This document shows, piece by piece, positions 63,201 to 63,572 of a stretch of 64,000 bases of DNA. The DNA is taken from positions 33,794,458 to 33,858,457 of the forward strand of contig JASEVX010000013.1 in the NCBI GenBank assembly GCA_031761405.1. The letters run 5' to 3'. How positions within the stretch are numbered: position 1 is the first letter of the stretch; each line of letters begins with the position of its first letter. The position numbers and the translations under genes are program-made. Under the pieces are notes generated by a model, which worked only from the letters and a program-made list of their open reading frames with translations, ran no database searches and was not told the DNA's origin. Source of the stretch: Serripes groenlandicus. Lineage: Eukaryota; Mollusca; Bivalvia; Cardiida; Cardiidae.

Positions 63201-63572
63201 GTTGTATTTGCATGTGTCATGGGTCATATTTAACCCTTTTCACATAGAAAAAATATGCAGAAAACGATATTGAAAGATTCCTGGTAAGAATGTTGAAAAT
63301 CTCTATTAATTACAAGTTTAATTATTGACGAGTTTTAAAATGTTGTTGAAAAAGGAGAAATTGATTAATTTAAGCAATTTCTTCAGTTCCGACAATGTAT
63401 TCACAAGTTGTATGCAGGCGGGAAACTTAAAGTACCTCTGTACATAGCCATCCTTATTTTCTCCATTAAATCTGTCGCCTGGCCCGGAATCAAATCAATG
63501 GCAAGCTCACCCCGACCATTTTTAACATTGGCATCCACATTGGCCTTCAGTAATACCATGATGATAGAGTAC
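11762..63572 (-). CDS. TRANK1: TRANK1-like gene, 22 exons visible, partial at both ends
   Basis: Joined minus-strand exons give about 1,670 codons of a TPR/ankyrin and SF1 helicase-like protein. In the sequence: ankyrin-type repeats, then GRSGTGKTT (Walker A), VDETQDF (Walker B), GDTAQSI, THNYRSHAGI, YEAKGLEFDDV and LYTALTRAR, in the order found in UvrD/Rep helicases and in vertebrate TRANK1. Every junction I tested keeps phase and has AG acceptors and GT donors, except one GC donor after v18 and the N gap after v12. Vertebrate TRANK1 is far longer (about 2,900 residues), so N-terminal TPR/ankyrin exons lie beyond the right edge and several C-terminal exons beyond v22. The biochemical role is not established; a nucleotide-driven helicase or ATPase is inferred from motifs only. 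Introns are 0.7-11 kb and full of mobile elements. Bivalves may carry several paralogues, so orthology to TRANK1 is by family only. Confidence 0.9.
12000..12292 (-). mobile_element. tRNA-headed SINE, family B, full length
   Basis: Minus strand: A box TAACTCAGTCGGTAGC, B box AAGTTCGAACCCC, body with CCAATGGGCTAACAGTC and AGCAGCCAGTTGCTTGG, tail GATATAACTGAAAAATTG then AACGGCGTTAAAC and a TCAATCAATC simple repeat. Confidence 0.85.
12430..12778. mobile_element. Two abutting MITE copies
   Basis: First copy 12430-12650 (TTAACCTTTCCC start, AAAGGAGTAA end), then a shortened copy 12647-12778 ending GTGTTTAA. The second copy's end lies 16 bp from the v21 donor. Confidence 0.75.
12795..12953 (-). CDS. 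TRANK1: TRANK1-like exon v21 (helical repeat)
   Basis: 159 bp, 53 codons, acceptor ATTTCAAG|, donor GGACAG|GTACTT. It encodes ASRLKNIPREMRREFLKAAE, MYLNCSKPTKAAICLQNARE and RELAAELFEKLGQ, another TPR-like unit. A truncated copy of its 5' part lies at 14310-14375. A MITE end is about 16 bp past the donor. Confidence 0.92.
12985..14292 (+). mobile_element. Helentron-like element, AGTCCCC family
   Basis: 5' ATAAACAAGTTAATGTCGTA with the CCCTAC motif, a core of about six ~165-bp units (TGACCTTTGACCTCTAAGTG, CCTCATCATGGTGAACATTT), then GACAGACAGACACACGGACA and a 3' hairpin ending GTAGGGGACTAATAA. No ORF. Confidence 0.75.
14310..14375 (-). pseudogene. Truncated duplicate of exon v21
   Basis: The minus strand reads LKGNPREMCREFFNATEM against LKNIPREMRREFLKAAEM of v21, and the acceptor side (TTTTCAAG|) is copied too. 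Only about the first 22 codons are present; there is no donor. The copy and the true exon flank the 12985-14292 tandem-repeat element. Confidence 0.75.
14590..14703. mobile_element. MITE, 5'-truncated
   Basis: Inner arms CATTGTGACGAAAGGAGAAA and TTTGCCACAATGTTTTCA, right end TATGGGAAAGGGTAA. Confidence 0.65.
14735..14901 (-). CDS. TRANK1: TRANK1-like exon v20 (helical repeat)
   Basis: 167 bp, acceptor CGTTGCAG|, donor GTAAAA|GTGTGT (weak). It encodes SFVETVFAEKSSVEDWIRQG, then EDFMRHSLYSIAAKCFGIAG, a TPR-like helix pair (a unit with A..CF..AG). It matches the start of the region after the helicase core in TRANK1. Confidence 0.9.
14970..15662. other. Intronic stretch without recognised features
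   Basis: Unassigned AT-rich sequence in the intron between v19 and v20. No repeats of the main families and no coding signal. Confidence 0.4.
15663..15891. mobile_element. piggyBac-like MITE
   Basis: 229 bp, TTAA ends, CCCCCCTTTCCC start and GGAAGGGT end. It ends 12 bp from the v19 donor. Confidence 0.82.
15904..16125 (-). CDS. TRANK1: TRANK1-like exon v19 (motif VI)
   Basis: 222 bp, acceptor TCTAACAG|, donor GAGGAAA|GTATGT. It encodes DVLRQPDRPRPLNFDPNIHK, then VLNSELKHLYTALTRARVNV and WIFDEDDENRAPMFEYFRAR. TALTRAR is SF1 motif VI with the arginine finger. A MITE TTAA is 12 bp beyond the donor. Confidence 0.94.
16350..16743 (+). repeat. Fragment of GCTCACC-family core
   Basis: About two core units (AAGGTCACCCAAGGAACATTT at 16508-16530, ACAAGAAGATTTTCATTTC) without termini. 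Confidence 0.55.
16744..16972. mobile_element. piggyBac-like MITE, near full length
   Basis: 229 bp, TTAA both ends; the inner palindrome around AGAAATTGCTCGTTTTGAAC is well preserved. Confidence 0.85.
17091..17202 (-). CDS. TRANK1: TRANK1-like exon v18 (GC donor)
   Basis: 112 bp, acceptor CACATTAG|. It encodes AVKEWRVVTEYLERLLVTQK and ENTEHKRPQDSLVEIDE. The only donor that keeps the frame into v19 is GATGAAG|GCGAGT, a GC-AG intron; the nearby GT (GCGA|GTTAAA) would shift the frame. Confidence 0.85.
17540..17732. mobile_element. Short palindromic MITE, different family
   Basis: Arms of about 50 bp (CGAGAAAACCAACATTATGG and, inverted, CCACAATGTTGGTTTTCTCG, each followed inward by CTCTGCGTAA.GTATCGACCC) around a ~90-bp centre. 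Unrelated to the CCCTTTCCC family. Confidence 0.7.
17804..18026. mobile_element. piggyBac-like MITE
   Basis: 223 bp, TTAA both ends, CCCTTTCCCTCATATAGACG start and GTATGTGGGAAAGGG end. Confidence 0.85.
18115..18245 (-). mobile_element. SINE family A, head and part of body
   Basis: Minus-strand B box GAGTTCGATCCC and A-box-like GGTGTAGTAGTAAGAGC, then AAGACTTTTCATAATGGTAG. Confidence 0.7.
18286..18413 (-). CDS. TRANK1: TRANK1-like exon v17 (motif V)
   Basis: 128 bp, acceptor TTTTCAG|, donor TCACAG|GTATAA. It encodes VVNEAARDAIPEELRLGLVL and TIYEAKGLEFDDVLLYNFFK, the strongest TRANK1 signature (KGLEFDDVLLYNFF). Phase is correct on both sides. Confidence 0.95.
18719..18785. repeat. Hairpin element with GTTGTGGGTACT arms
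   Basis: Arms CCTATGTTGTGGGTACTTAA and GAGTACCCACAACATAGG around a ~28-bp loop. The same arms recur at 22335-22398, 57901-57948 and as a half copy at 47398-47413. Confidence 0.7.
19049..19278. mobile_element. piggyBac-like MITE
   Basis: About 230 bp, TTAACCCTTTCCC start, GGGAAAGGGTTTA end. In the opposite orientation to the copy at 2354. Confidence 0.82.
19500..19750 (-). mobile_element. SINE family A
   Basis: Minus strand: A box GTAATGGTAGAGCATCC, B-box region AGATTTGATC, AAGACTTTAAAAATGGTAG and a decayed tail with GATATACCTGACAG. Confidence 0.75.
19842..20088 (-). CDS. TRANK1: TRANK1-like exon v16 (NYRSH motif IV)
   Basis: 247 bp, acceptor CCATACAG|, donor TTCTTG|GTAATG. It encodes VYQLTHNYRSHAGILSLASS, then VLEIMVEFFPESFDRLRRDQ, GLFNGPQPILLESCSFSDLA and ends SHIEFGAHQAIL. 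The NYRS Arg matches UvrD/Rep motif IV. Confidence 0.95.
20210..20911. repeat. Tandem array carrying the v15 splice donor
   Basis: About eight units of 78-115 bp, each holding a MITE end (GTCTGCTGCAGATTTGTTGT) followed by a copy of the v15 exon end (AACATCTGCTGTTGAAGTAC on the minus strand, then CCAAAAA and a GT or mutated GT). Confidence 0.8.
20912..21039 (-). CDS. TRANK1: TRANK1-like exon v15 (motif III)
   Basis: 128 bp, acceptor ATTTCAG|, donor CAAAAAG|GTAAAT. It encodes GDTAQSIMRGIAFRFSDLRS, then LFYHAKKSMVAMGKTSAVEV and PKK. GDTAQSI is helicase motif III. The last ~11 codons and the donor are reiterated in the tandem array directly downstream; the real donor is the one that joins in phase to v16. 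Confidence 0.92.
21063..21333 (-). mobile_element. SINE family A, full length
   Basis: Minus strand: GGTGGTGTAGTGGTAGAGC A box, B-box-like GGTTTTGATTCCC, AAAGACTTTAAAAACGGTAG, CCAGAAGTACTGG, tail TGATATAACTGAAAAATTG and GCCGTTAAAACACC. Confidence 0.85.
21367..21565. mobile_element. Decayed MITE
   Basis: TAATCCTTTCCAACATAC start, arms AAAGGAAAAATTGCTCATCA, GGGAAAGGTTTAA end. Confidence 0.65.
21853..22112 (-). mobile_element. SINE family B
   Basis: Body GAAAGTATGTTGTGTGTAG and AGCAGCCAGTTGCTTCG, tail GATATGACTGAAAAAATTG; the tRNA-like head (TTCAGCCGGTAGCAATACGG) is intact but the B box is mutated. Confidence 0.75.
22475..22545 (+). mobile_element. tRNA-like SINE head
   Basis: A box AGTGGTGCAGTTGTAGAGCG and B box GGGTTCCAATCC at normal spacing. 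No acceptor-stem closure was seen, so a SINE head is more likely than a tRNA gene. Confidence 0.5.
22556..23370 (-). mobile_element. Helentron-like element, GCTCACC family, inverted
   Basis: Begins with the reverse complement of the family's 3' end (TTAGCTCACCTGTGCATGAA, TTGTGATCAG, GTCCGTCCGTCGTC), followed by about five ~150-bp units (CTAGGTCAAATTAA, AAAATCTTGTTAACACTC). The other terminus is missing. Core type as in 50168-51376. Confidence 0.75.
23499..23823 (-). CDS. TRANK1: TRANK1-like exon v14 (Walker B / motif II)
   Basis: 325 bp, acceptor TTTTCAG|, donor TTAACAG|GTATTA. It encodes GSFEALSQTNGYLPLEEYGK and the helical block HFKKQHHLFDETDLVHNIYG, then HQIYVDETQDFTQAELCLLI with the acidic DETQD pair (UvrD-type DExxD) expected to coordinate Mg-ATP. 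It ends NPNDMFLTG, completed by v15 to TGDTAQSI. Confidence 0.95.
23857..24014. mobile_element. MITE, shortened
   Basis: TTAGCCCTTTCC start and TATGTGGGAAAGTGTTAA end with the outer arms kept and the inner palindrome reduced. Confidence 0.65.
24015..24250 (-). mobile_element. SINE family B, diverged
   Basis: Body signatures AATGTTGTATAGAATACTGG and CATTCGTCTTCCACCAATGG; the head is degenerate (AGCGCAGTTGGTACTGATG). Confidence 0.65.
24382..24501 (-). CDS. TRANK1: TRANK1-like exon v13
   Basis: 120 bp, exactly 40 codons, acceptor TGTTGCAG|, donor ATCAAG|GTAAGA. It encodes VDPRREITYHVFVEEVWPKI and KKKLSFHPSLVWTEIMSFIK, the conserved block between motifs Ia and II of the TRANK1 family. Its join to v12 cannot be verified because of the gap. 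Confidence 0.9.
24690..25942 (+). mobile_element. Helentron-like element, GCTCACC family, 5'-truncated
   Basis: About seven ~165-bp units; two neighbouring units (near 25265-25445 and 25445-25630) are almost identical, so partly recent. It ends with GTTGACGCGCGCACGGACGC. A poly-C run interrupts it. Confidence 0.7.
25633..25657. repeat. Poly-C run
   Basis: 25 consecutive C, then C-rich CATCCCCCCATCC. Expanded from the CCCCGCCCCCC segment of the core unit. Confidence 0.95.
25943..26418. mobile_element. Two MITE fragments
   Basis: 25943-26100 starts TTAACCCTTTCCCACATAC; 26208-26418 starts TTAACCCTTTCTTACGCC and ends ATATGATAAAGGATTAA. Confidence 0.65.
26436..27300 (+). mobile_element. Helentron-like element, ATACCCCC family, cut by gap
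   Basis: 5' ACTAGAACTATCACTGAAGA then GATAAATACCCCCAAAACAG; core about three ~290-bp units (AAAGGGCAATAACTCTGTAA, TTAGAGTTATGGTTCTTGTA). It runs into the N gap. Confidence 0.7.
27301..27500. other. Assembly gap, 200 N
   Basis: Exactly 200 N, the usual placeholder of unknown true size. It interrupts both the tandem repeat on its left and exon v12 on its right. Confidence 0.99.
27501..27806 (-). CDS. TRANK1: TRANK1-like exon v12, cut by assembly gap
   Basis: Acceptor AATTTCAG| at 27806. It encodes an acidic start (EDSDNEVSEAEEEGAVGQSE), then HIHQLFITKNLVLCSEVQKN and finally YPMFLTSRQLLLM, which may correspond to helicase motif Ia. The reading frame is open up to the run of N, so the 3' end, donor and perhaps another exon lie in or near the gap. 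Confidence 0.88.
28199..28620 (+). mobile_element. Helentron-like element, GCTCACC family, 3'-truncated
   Basis: ACAAGAGGGCCATGATGGCC start and CACTCACCTGAG, then core with AGCCCCAGTTCCTGGTGGC; it stops before exon v11. Confidence 0.65.
28666..28815 (-). CDS. TRANK1: TRANK1-like exon v11 (second half of Walker A)
   Basis: 150 bp, acceptor CTATCCAG|, donor AAAGTG|GTAAGG. Joined to v10 it completes GRSGTGKTTCCLYRLW. The rest (KEADAPLLPRCVEFVHTKSP, then EEGNQEDES) is a polar loop. Helicase motif I is therefore intact in the spliced product. Confidence 0.93.
28890..29999. other. Intron between v10 and v11, mostly unassigned
   Basis: Traces of MITEs (28920-29050; 29130-29290; a right end TAAGGGAAAGGGTTAA at 29942-29957). 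The rest is unassigned AT-rich sequence. Confidence 0.5.
30000..30210 (-). CDS. TRANK1: TRANK1-like exon v10 (first half of Walker A)
   Basis: 211 bp, acceptor ATTCACAG|, donor GAACAG|GTATTT. It encodes ELQHYFPPASSNETEYHILK, continues to VDFPFRVTDLEHAIINLPSK and ends APILLLGRSGTG. The intron falls inside the P-loop: the Gly codon before the catalytic Lys is split between v10 and v11. Confidence 0.93.
30240..30400. mobile_element. MITE, decayed
   Basis: CTTTTCCACATACAACAAAT start, outer arm TCTGCAGTAGACAACTTTGA, end AGGAAAGAGTAA. Confidence 0.6.
30448..30940 (+). mobile_element. Helentron-like element, diverged
   Basis: ACAAGAGGGCCAAGAAGGCC start (hairpin kept by paired changes) and core fragments with GAGGACCACCAAAGGA and TTCAAGCAATCAATATGTCT. 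The 3' end is not seen. Confidence 0.55.
31295..31752 (+). mobile_element. Helentron-like element, ATACCCCC family, complete
   Basis: 5' ACTAGAACTATCATTGAAGA, AAATACCCCCAAAACAG; two ~170-bp units (GCACATCTCCTCTTGGTATA); GACCGACCGACCGACAC; 3' hairpin CCCCCCAAAAC...TTTTTTTGGGGTATAATAA. Confidence 0.8.
31807..32850 (+). mobile_element. Helentron-like element, GCTCACC family, complete
   Basis: 5' ACAAGAGGGCCATGATGGCC and GCTCACCTGA; six core units, including a ~520-bp block repeated nearly identically (CTAAAATAGGGTCATCCAAG at ~32092 and ~32587); 3' GATCACAATAACTCACCTTG and CTCAGGTGAGTTAAAAA. Confidence 0.85.
33115..33365 (-). mobile_element. SINE family B
   Basis: Body AAGAATGTTGTATGGAGTAC, AGCAGCCAGTTGCTTGG, CATTCGTCTTCCAGCAATGG; tail ATAAGACTGAAAAATTGTTG. 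The head is truncated. Confidence 0.75.
33840..34030 (-). mobile_element. tRNA-headed SINE, third head type
   Basis: Minus strand: A box TGTGGCGTGGTTGGTAATATGC, B box GAGTTCGAGGCC, body CCAGGAACAGAGGGTATGG, tail AAGATGTTGAAAATCAG. Confidence 0.7.
34340..34441. mobile_element. MITE right half
   Basis: GCTGTCTGCTGCAGAGGCGT, then GAGGGAAAGGGTTAA. The left half is almost gone. Confidence 0.6.
34705..35213 (+). mobile_element. Helentron-like element, GCTCACC family, 3' cut
   Basis: ACAAGAGGGCCATGATGGCC start; three core units; ends at the nested TIR element at 35220. It includes a C run of 23 at 35079-35101. Confidence 0.75.
35220..36892. mobile_element. 1.67-kb TIR element nested in the 4.64-kb element
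   Basis: Ends TATGGAGCCTATCC and GGATAGGCTCCATA with ~110 bp of inverted similarity inside (CCAGCCTTGTAT, CAAAACTAGAAATA, TTCCGGTTTAACAAAC). Flanked by CTTTCC at 35214-35219 and 36893-36898, a likely 6-bp target duplication. Part of the left arm is tandemly repeated at 35335-35455. No ORF of note. Confidence 0.8.
35860..36385. repeat. Tandem copies of a MITE right end
   Basis: About five units of 75-100 bp: GTGGGAAAGGGTTAAATAAT, CAGGCAATATGTTTT, GTATCTGCTGTAAATGCAT, GTGTCTGCA. Each unit contains one MITE terminus with its TTAA. Confidence 0.75.
37267..37497 (-). pseudogene. BED/TTF-type zinc-finger remnant
   Basis: A 76-codon frame with NALTDGTSYFRTSTLKRHAD and SKNHKASV. The pattern FxxGTxxFRxSxLxxHxxSKxH is typical of TTF/BED-like fingers of ZNF862/KIAA1586-type and hAT-like transposase-derived proteins. 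In another frame just upstream FQNFWLSRFQC resembles the usual preceding block, so a frameshift separates the two. It lies inside the 33529-38171 TIR element; the catalytic domain is missing. Confidence 0.55.
38623..38785. mobile_element. Near-perfect hairpin MITE
   Basis: Arms of about 70 bp (TTATGGACTTTTCAGCTGTT, ATACATGATGTTGATATGCA and the inverted copies) around a ~14-bp centre TCGGCTATCGCCTC. Very few mismatches. Confidence 0.85.
38941..40345 (+). mobile_element. Helentron-like element, AGCTGTC family
   Basis: 5' ACAAGAGCTGTCAGAGGACA then GGACTTTTTCG; core ~150-bp units (ATTGGTACAAAAACCTTAAC, GTACTCTTGTCTGTTGATGG); 3' GAAAAGTCGAGCTAAAAAGG near 40137, then a further unit. A second element is nested at 39193-39418. 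Confidence 0.65.
39193..39418 (+). mobile_element. Short Helentron-like element, ATGCCCCC family
   Basis: 5' AACAAGATTTGTTTGTGAAAC, TGATGCCCCCG; one core unit; GACAGACAGAC; 3' hairpin CCGAATCGGTGATTCCGGGG ending CATAAACAAA. Confidence 0.75.
40346..40750. other. Repeat fragments
   Basis: A piece of Helentron-like core (CAACCAATCAATATGTCTTG, GAGGACCACCAAAGGAACAT) and a plus-strand SINE A fragment (CTGGTATCAGGATAAATTGA, CCAGTAGTACTGG) at 40690-40752. Confidence 0.55.
40754..41005 (+). mobile_element. Short complete Helentron-like element
   Basis: 5' ACAAGAGATCTGCAGAGCAA with CTCGTCTG; one core unit (GTACCAAGTTTCATGTGAAA); 3' AAAACAGACGAGCTTAAAA. 5' and 3' motifs are reverse complements. Confidence 0.65.
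41070..41247 (-). CDS. TRANK1: TRANK1-like exon v9
   Basis: 178 bp, acceptor TACATAG|, donor CAAGAG|GTAGAC. It encodes RSVERIKQSHHRGEECIIQK and then GRRIYPKMFAESDVPVERVV. The phase is right between v8 (2 bases over) and v10 (0). No catalytic motif; a linker before the ATPase core. Confidence 0.83.
41330..42075 (+). mobile_element. Helentron-like element, AGTCCCC family
   Basis: 5' ATAAACAAGTTAATGTCGTA, hairpin GTATTGCAAGCAATAC, AGTCCCCTAC; four ~165-bp units; GACAGACAGACAGACGGACA; 3' GTAGGGGACTAATAA. Confidence 0.85.
42841..43065. repeat. 22-bp minisatellite
   Basis: About ten units of TACAAATACTATGCAACTAG-AT with variants (TGCAAACAGTCTGCAAATAG-AT), part of the left subterminal region of the insertion. 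Confidence 0.85.
43197..43345. mobile_element. MITE, 3'-truncated
   Basis: TTAACCCTTTCCCTCATACA start, outer arm CTGCAGCAGACAACTTTGAA, then TTTCTTCTTTTGTCACTAG. Confidence 0.7.
43346..45147. other. Interior of the insertion, no genes recognised
   Basis: Weak MITE remains at 43730-43990 and 44030-44132 (end GTGGGAAAGGGTT). 44400-45060 is less AT-rich with scattered CpG and a 118-codon open frame that I do not recognise and do not call. Confidence 0.45.
45148..45345. mobile_element. MITE, 3'-truncated
   Basis: CCCTTTCCCTCATATAGACG start, inner arms around AGAAAGTGCAATTTCTCC, ends at TCGTCTGCTACAGAAT without the terminal GGGAAAGGG. Confidence 0.7.
46800..46925 (+). mobile_element. tRNA-headed SINE, plus strand
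   Basis: A box TTGGCTCTGTTGGGAGAGTA, B box CTGGTTTGAGCC, no downstream tRNA stem. Confidence 0.6.
46940..47105 (-). mobile_element. SINE tail fragments
   Basis: Two pieces of tail (ATAGAACTGAAATACTTTTG and GATATAACTGAAATAAAG) near the v8 donor. Confidence 0.5.
47149..47316 (-). CDS. TRANK1: TRANK1-like exon v8
   Basis: 168 bp, acceptor GGTTCCAG|, donor ATACAG|GTAAGT. It encodes IIWEKAIAFSPRCSESAERR and, at its end, GGRIYSEIIRVWEIVFAHDR. Both blocks match the conserved segment upstream of the P-loop in TRANK1 proteins as I remember the family. Confidence 0.88.
47416..48130 (+). mobile_element. Helentron-like element, GCTCACC family
   Basis: 5' ACAAGAGGGCCATGATGGCC, GCTCACCTGA; four core units; GACGCATGACGGACAAAAAG and TGATCACAACAAG. 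The 3' hairpin is lost. Confidence 0.8.
48231..48265. repeat. (GACA)n microsatellite
   Basis: A run of GACAGACA units followed by GACGGACAAACC, the pre-hairpin signature of a Helentron-like end; ATAACCCCCCTTTTTTCTTC and GAAAAAGTGGG follow as an imperfect hairpin. Confidence 0.8.
48807..49023. mobile_element. 217-bp TIR MITE
   Basis: Ends GGACACTTGTTGGGTA and TACCCAACAAGTGTCC, perfect over 16 bp. Internal palindrome CTTGTTGGGTAGTACCCAAC near 48838 and a second hairpin (TTATTCCGTAA / TTACGGAATAA). Confidence 0.85.
48981..49146. repeat. 83-bp tandem duplication
   Basis: 48981-49063 and 49064-49146 are identical; each contains the MITE right end, a GGACGGACGGAC run and the Helentron-like 3' end. 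Confidence 0.9.
49147..49505 (+). mobile_element. Helentron-like element, GCTCACC family, 5'-truncated
   Basis: Two core units and a complete 3' end: GATCACAAAAGCTCACCTCG, CACTGCGTGC, TTAGGTGAGCTAATAAAA. Confidence 0.75.
49708..49926. mobile_element. piggyBac-like MITE
   Basis: 219 bp, TTAA at both ends; ends 19 bp from the v7 donor. Confidence 0.85.
49946..50154 (-). CDS. TRANK1: TRANK1-like exon v7
   Basis: 209 bp, acceptor TTATAG|, donor GGTAG|GTATGC. It encodes VFDNLEWEVECTQEVWKTLQ, then a helical stretch with VKRIQLLASGNWQPVLCKKL and LFEAKFSKG. The second GT was chosen over AAAGG|GTAGGT because only it gives the phase (AG overhang, Arg) that joins to v8 as FSKGRIIWEKAIAFS. Confidence 0.88.
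50168..51376 (+). mobile_element. Helentron-like element, GCTCACC ends with a different core
   Basis: 5' ACAAGAGGGCCATGATGCCC, GCTCACCTGA; seven ~150-bp units (AGAGTGTTAACAAGATTTTC, CTTAAATTTGGCCTAGTGAC, AACTTGGCCTAGATATCA); ACGACGGACGACGAACGACG; 3' ACTCACCTTGAGCACTACGT, GCTCTGGTGAGCTAAAAA. The core is unlike that of 31807-32850 although the ends agree. Confidence 0.85.
51390..51774. other. Decayed MITE then unassigned sequence
   Basis: 51390-51520 keeps ATCCTTTCCAACATGCAACA and GTTGAAATGGGTTAA. 51521-51774 is T-rich with no recognised feature. Confidence 0.5.
51775..51995 (-). mobile_element. SINE family A
   Basis: Minus strand: B box CACGTTCGATCCCC, CCGGCCGGGTTGTACCAAAC, CCAGTAGTATTGG, tail TGAAATAACTGAAAAATTG. 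The A box is diverged. Confidence 0.8.
52080..52161. mobile_element. MITE right half
   Basis: CAAAGCCGTCTGCTACAGAA, GTATGAGGGAAAGGG, TTAA. It ends 3 bp from the v6 donor. Confidence 0.75.
52165..53330 (-). CDS. TRANK1: TRANK1-like exon v6 (ankyrin end plus acidic insert)
   Basis: 1,166 bp, by far the largest exon; acceptor TTATTCAG|, donor GCAGAG|GTAATTAA. The first ~120 residues finish the ankyrin region (NKAGDSLFHLVAMGKCTNHV, then YYNKDGKLPNAYITK). The remaining ~265 residues are very rich in Glu, Lys, Asp, Asn and Ser, with Ser/Asp runs at both ends (EEEDSSSDDD and EDSESDDDEEDPEEAFDAE) and an imperfect repeat around GDMKGE. This part looks disordered. A MITE end (TTAA) lies 3 bp from the donor. 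Confidence 0.9.
53340..53582. mobile_element. MITE, diverged
   Basis: Outer arm with CCGTAGACGACTTCTGAAAA, inner arms AATGGCTCAAAATGGGCCAT, end GTATGTGGGAAGGGGTTA. It starts about 10 bp from the v6 acceptor. Confidence 0.65.
53674..53753. repeat. 40-bp unit, two exact copies
   Basis: CCACGCAATTCTCAAACCAA plus AGTGTCAGCTCTAATGCTAT, twice head to tail, next to a SINE A body fragment (53610-53670). Confidence 0.9.
53766..54075. mobile_element. Composite of two MITE copies
   Basis: TTAACCCTTTCCCTCATACG start at 53766 joined near 53850 to a second diverged copy ending GTACATGGGAAAGGAT. Confidence 0.6.
54089..54320. mobile_element. piggyBac-like MITE
   Basis: CCCTTTTCCACTTGCTGAC start, AAGTGGGAAAGGG and TTAA end; ends 8 bp from the v5 donor. 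Confidence 0.78.
54329..54484 (-). CDS. TRANK1: TRANK1-like exon v5 (ankyrin repeats)
   Basis: 156 bp, acceptor TTCCACAG|, donor AAAAAG|GTTGGT. It encodes NGQTALSLAKESDHYKLVTD, LIKRGADTSHFTMKKGDTPI and HAVVQIVLE: one complete ankyrin repeat and the start of the next (the xGxTPL/IHxAV signature). The TTAA of a MITE sits 8 bp beyond the donor. Confidence 0.92.
54555..54903. mobile_element. SINE A head followed by SINE B copy
   Basis: 54555-54612 is a plus-strand A-type head (GGTGAAGTAGCCTTTGGAGC, GTTTGATCCCCGG). 54613-54903 is a minus-strand B copy with GCCCCGGTAACTCAGTTAGT, GTTTGTACC, AGCAGCCAGTTGTTTGA and the tail TGATATGACTGAAGAATTG. Confidence 0.75.
55265..56182. repeat. 33-bp minisatellite carrying the v4 splice donor
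   Basis: About 27 units. On the minus strand each reads GTAAGTTAGATGTTTACTTT then ATGGGCACAGACA, so every unit has a consensus-like donor GACA|GTAAGT. The unit is 11 codons, in frame with v4 (LDVYFMGTDSK) and open for the first five or six units before a stop near 56007. Confidence 0.9.
56183..56305 (-). CDS. TRANK1: TRANK1-like exon v4 (ankyrin repeat, amplified donor)
   Basis: 123 bp. It encodes GFASNLSIVPVISDPLLKDA then a half ankyrin repeat ending NMLNSGASMGTD. The donor ACTGACA|GTAAGT joins in phase to v5, rebuilding GTD-NGQTALSLA, a textbook ankyrin join. The donor and the following 33 bp are repeated about 27 times in the adjacent minisatellite, so each repeat carries another usable-looking GTAAGT in the same phase. 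Confidence 0.88.
56383..56832 (+). mobile_element. Helentron-like element, GTCTCCCC family
   Basis: 5' AACTAGAATTGTTTTTGACA, hairpin GTTTTTGACACAAAAAC, ATGTCTCCCCC; two ~160-bp units (CATGTGACCCAAGTTTCATG); GACAGACAGACATC; 3' TCTCCCCTGTATACAGGGGG, AGACATAATAAT. Confidence 0.82.
56905..57840 (+). mobile_element. Helentron-like element, diverged GCTCACC-type core
   Basis: ACAAGACATGTTCTGTGAAA start (a 5' end of the GCCCC type) followed by GCTCACC-family core units and a CACTGACGCATGCACC end. It contains a 116-bp exact tandem duplication (CACTTTTATATATATATTTT at about 57347 and 57463). Confidence 0.65.
57901..57948. repeat. GTTGTGGGTACT hairpin element
   Basis: CTATGTTGTGGGTACTCAAA and CTTGAGTACCACAACATAG; shortest of the three copies. 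Confidence 0.75.
58250..58390 (-). CDS. TRANK1: TRANK1-like exon v3
   Basis: 141 bp, acceptor ATTTAG|, donor TTAAAG|GTAAGT. It encodes EIPSSLTGIPKEFYQFVVDG followed by LIVKQKWQQLNSIVRKYRLV, an amphipathic helical segment without a named motif. Phase matches v2 and v4. Confidence 0.85.
58445..58650. mobile_element. piggyBac-like MITE
   Basis: ATAACCCTTTCCCACATTCA start, CTTTGGAAAGGGTTTA end. It begins about 55 bp upstream of the v3 acceptor. Confidence 0.72.
58680..58870 (+). repeat. Helentron-like core fragment
   Basis: One GCTCACC-type unit (AAAGAGCCCTGCCCCCTTG, GTACAAGAAGATTTATAAAG), leading into the 70-bp array. Confidence 0.5.
58875..59720. repeat. 70-bp satellite array
   Basis: About 12 units: GTCCGAGGATTCACAAAATA, GCTTCAAGCCATGCCCACCT, GGTCAGACGGCATATGATTT, GTGTACTGGT. 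Spacing of exactly 70 bp in the centre (59111, 59181, 59251). Decayed units continue to about 59940. Confidence 0.92.
60028..60251. mobile_element. piggyBac-like MITE
   Basis: TTAACCCTTTCCCCACATAT start, GTGTGAAAGGGTTTA end; ends about 6 bp from the v2 donor. Confidence 0.8.
60259..60552 (-). CDS. TRANK1: TRANK1-like exon v2 (helical linker)
   Basis: 294 bp between CTTTTCCAG| and CCAG|GTCAGT; 98 residues, phase 1 in and out. It begins GKTTRPDPSF, which is not a P-loop because no GxxxxGK precedes it, and continues as a charged, probably helical segment (ILKRNCEECRDLLKDARNLF) that looks TPR-like. A MITE terminus starts about 6 bp after the donor. Confidence 0.88.
60728..60957. mobile_element. 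piggyBac-like MITE, near full length
   Basis: 230 bp, TTAA both ends; very close to the copy at 2354-2583 in sequence and orientation, so probably among the youngest. Confidence 0.85.
61030..61250 (-). mobile_element. tRNA-headed SINE, another head type
   Basis: Minus strand: A box TGTGGTCGAGTGGTTAGCG, B box GCGTTCGATCCCC, body GGGCAAGGCACATTTTCTAG, tail CGATATAACTGAAATAATG and AAAGCGACGTAAAACCCC. Confidence 0.82.
61397..61417. repeat. Poly-G run
   Basis: 21 consecutive G in a SINE-like context (TCTCTAACCCTCTAACCATC after it). Confidence 0.95.
61440..61655. mobile_element. Decayed MITE
   Basis: Traces of the family (CCTTTTTGCCACAATGTTTC, GTATGTAGGAAAGGTTAA). Confidence 0.5.
61690..63115 (+). 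mobile_element. Helentron-like elements of the AGCTGTC group
   Basis: A short element end at 61690-61862 (GGTATCACAATAACTCAACT), then a copy from 61865: GGAGGACAGCGCACTCAACT, ATTCC; about seven ~170-bp units (GTGTGATAGTTGGGAAGGGT, TTTCAATGCAATGCATCAAG); 3' CGCCGACGCCAGGGTGATTA, CTTCGAATAGTCAAGCTTCA. Confidence 0.7.
63230..63430. mobile_element. MITE, decayed
   Basis: TTTAACCCTTTTCACATAG start; inner arms AGGAGAAATTGATTAATTTA and AGCAATTTCTTC; end GCGGGAAACTTAA. It ends about 5 bp from the v1 donor. Confidence 0.65.
63436..63572 (-). CDS. TRANK1: TRANK1-like exon v1 (ankyrin repeat)
   Basis: Acceptor TTGAAG at the high end, donor CAGAG|GTACTT at the low end. It encodes an ankyrin-like stretch (MVLLKANVDANVKNGRGELA, then IDLIPG). 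It enters with one codon base left over from an unseen upstream exon and leaves with one. A decayed MITE end lies about 5 bp inside the next intron. Confidence 0.85.
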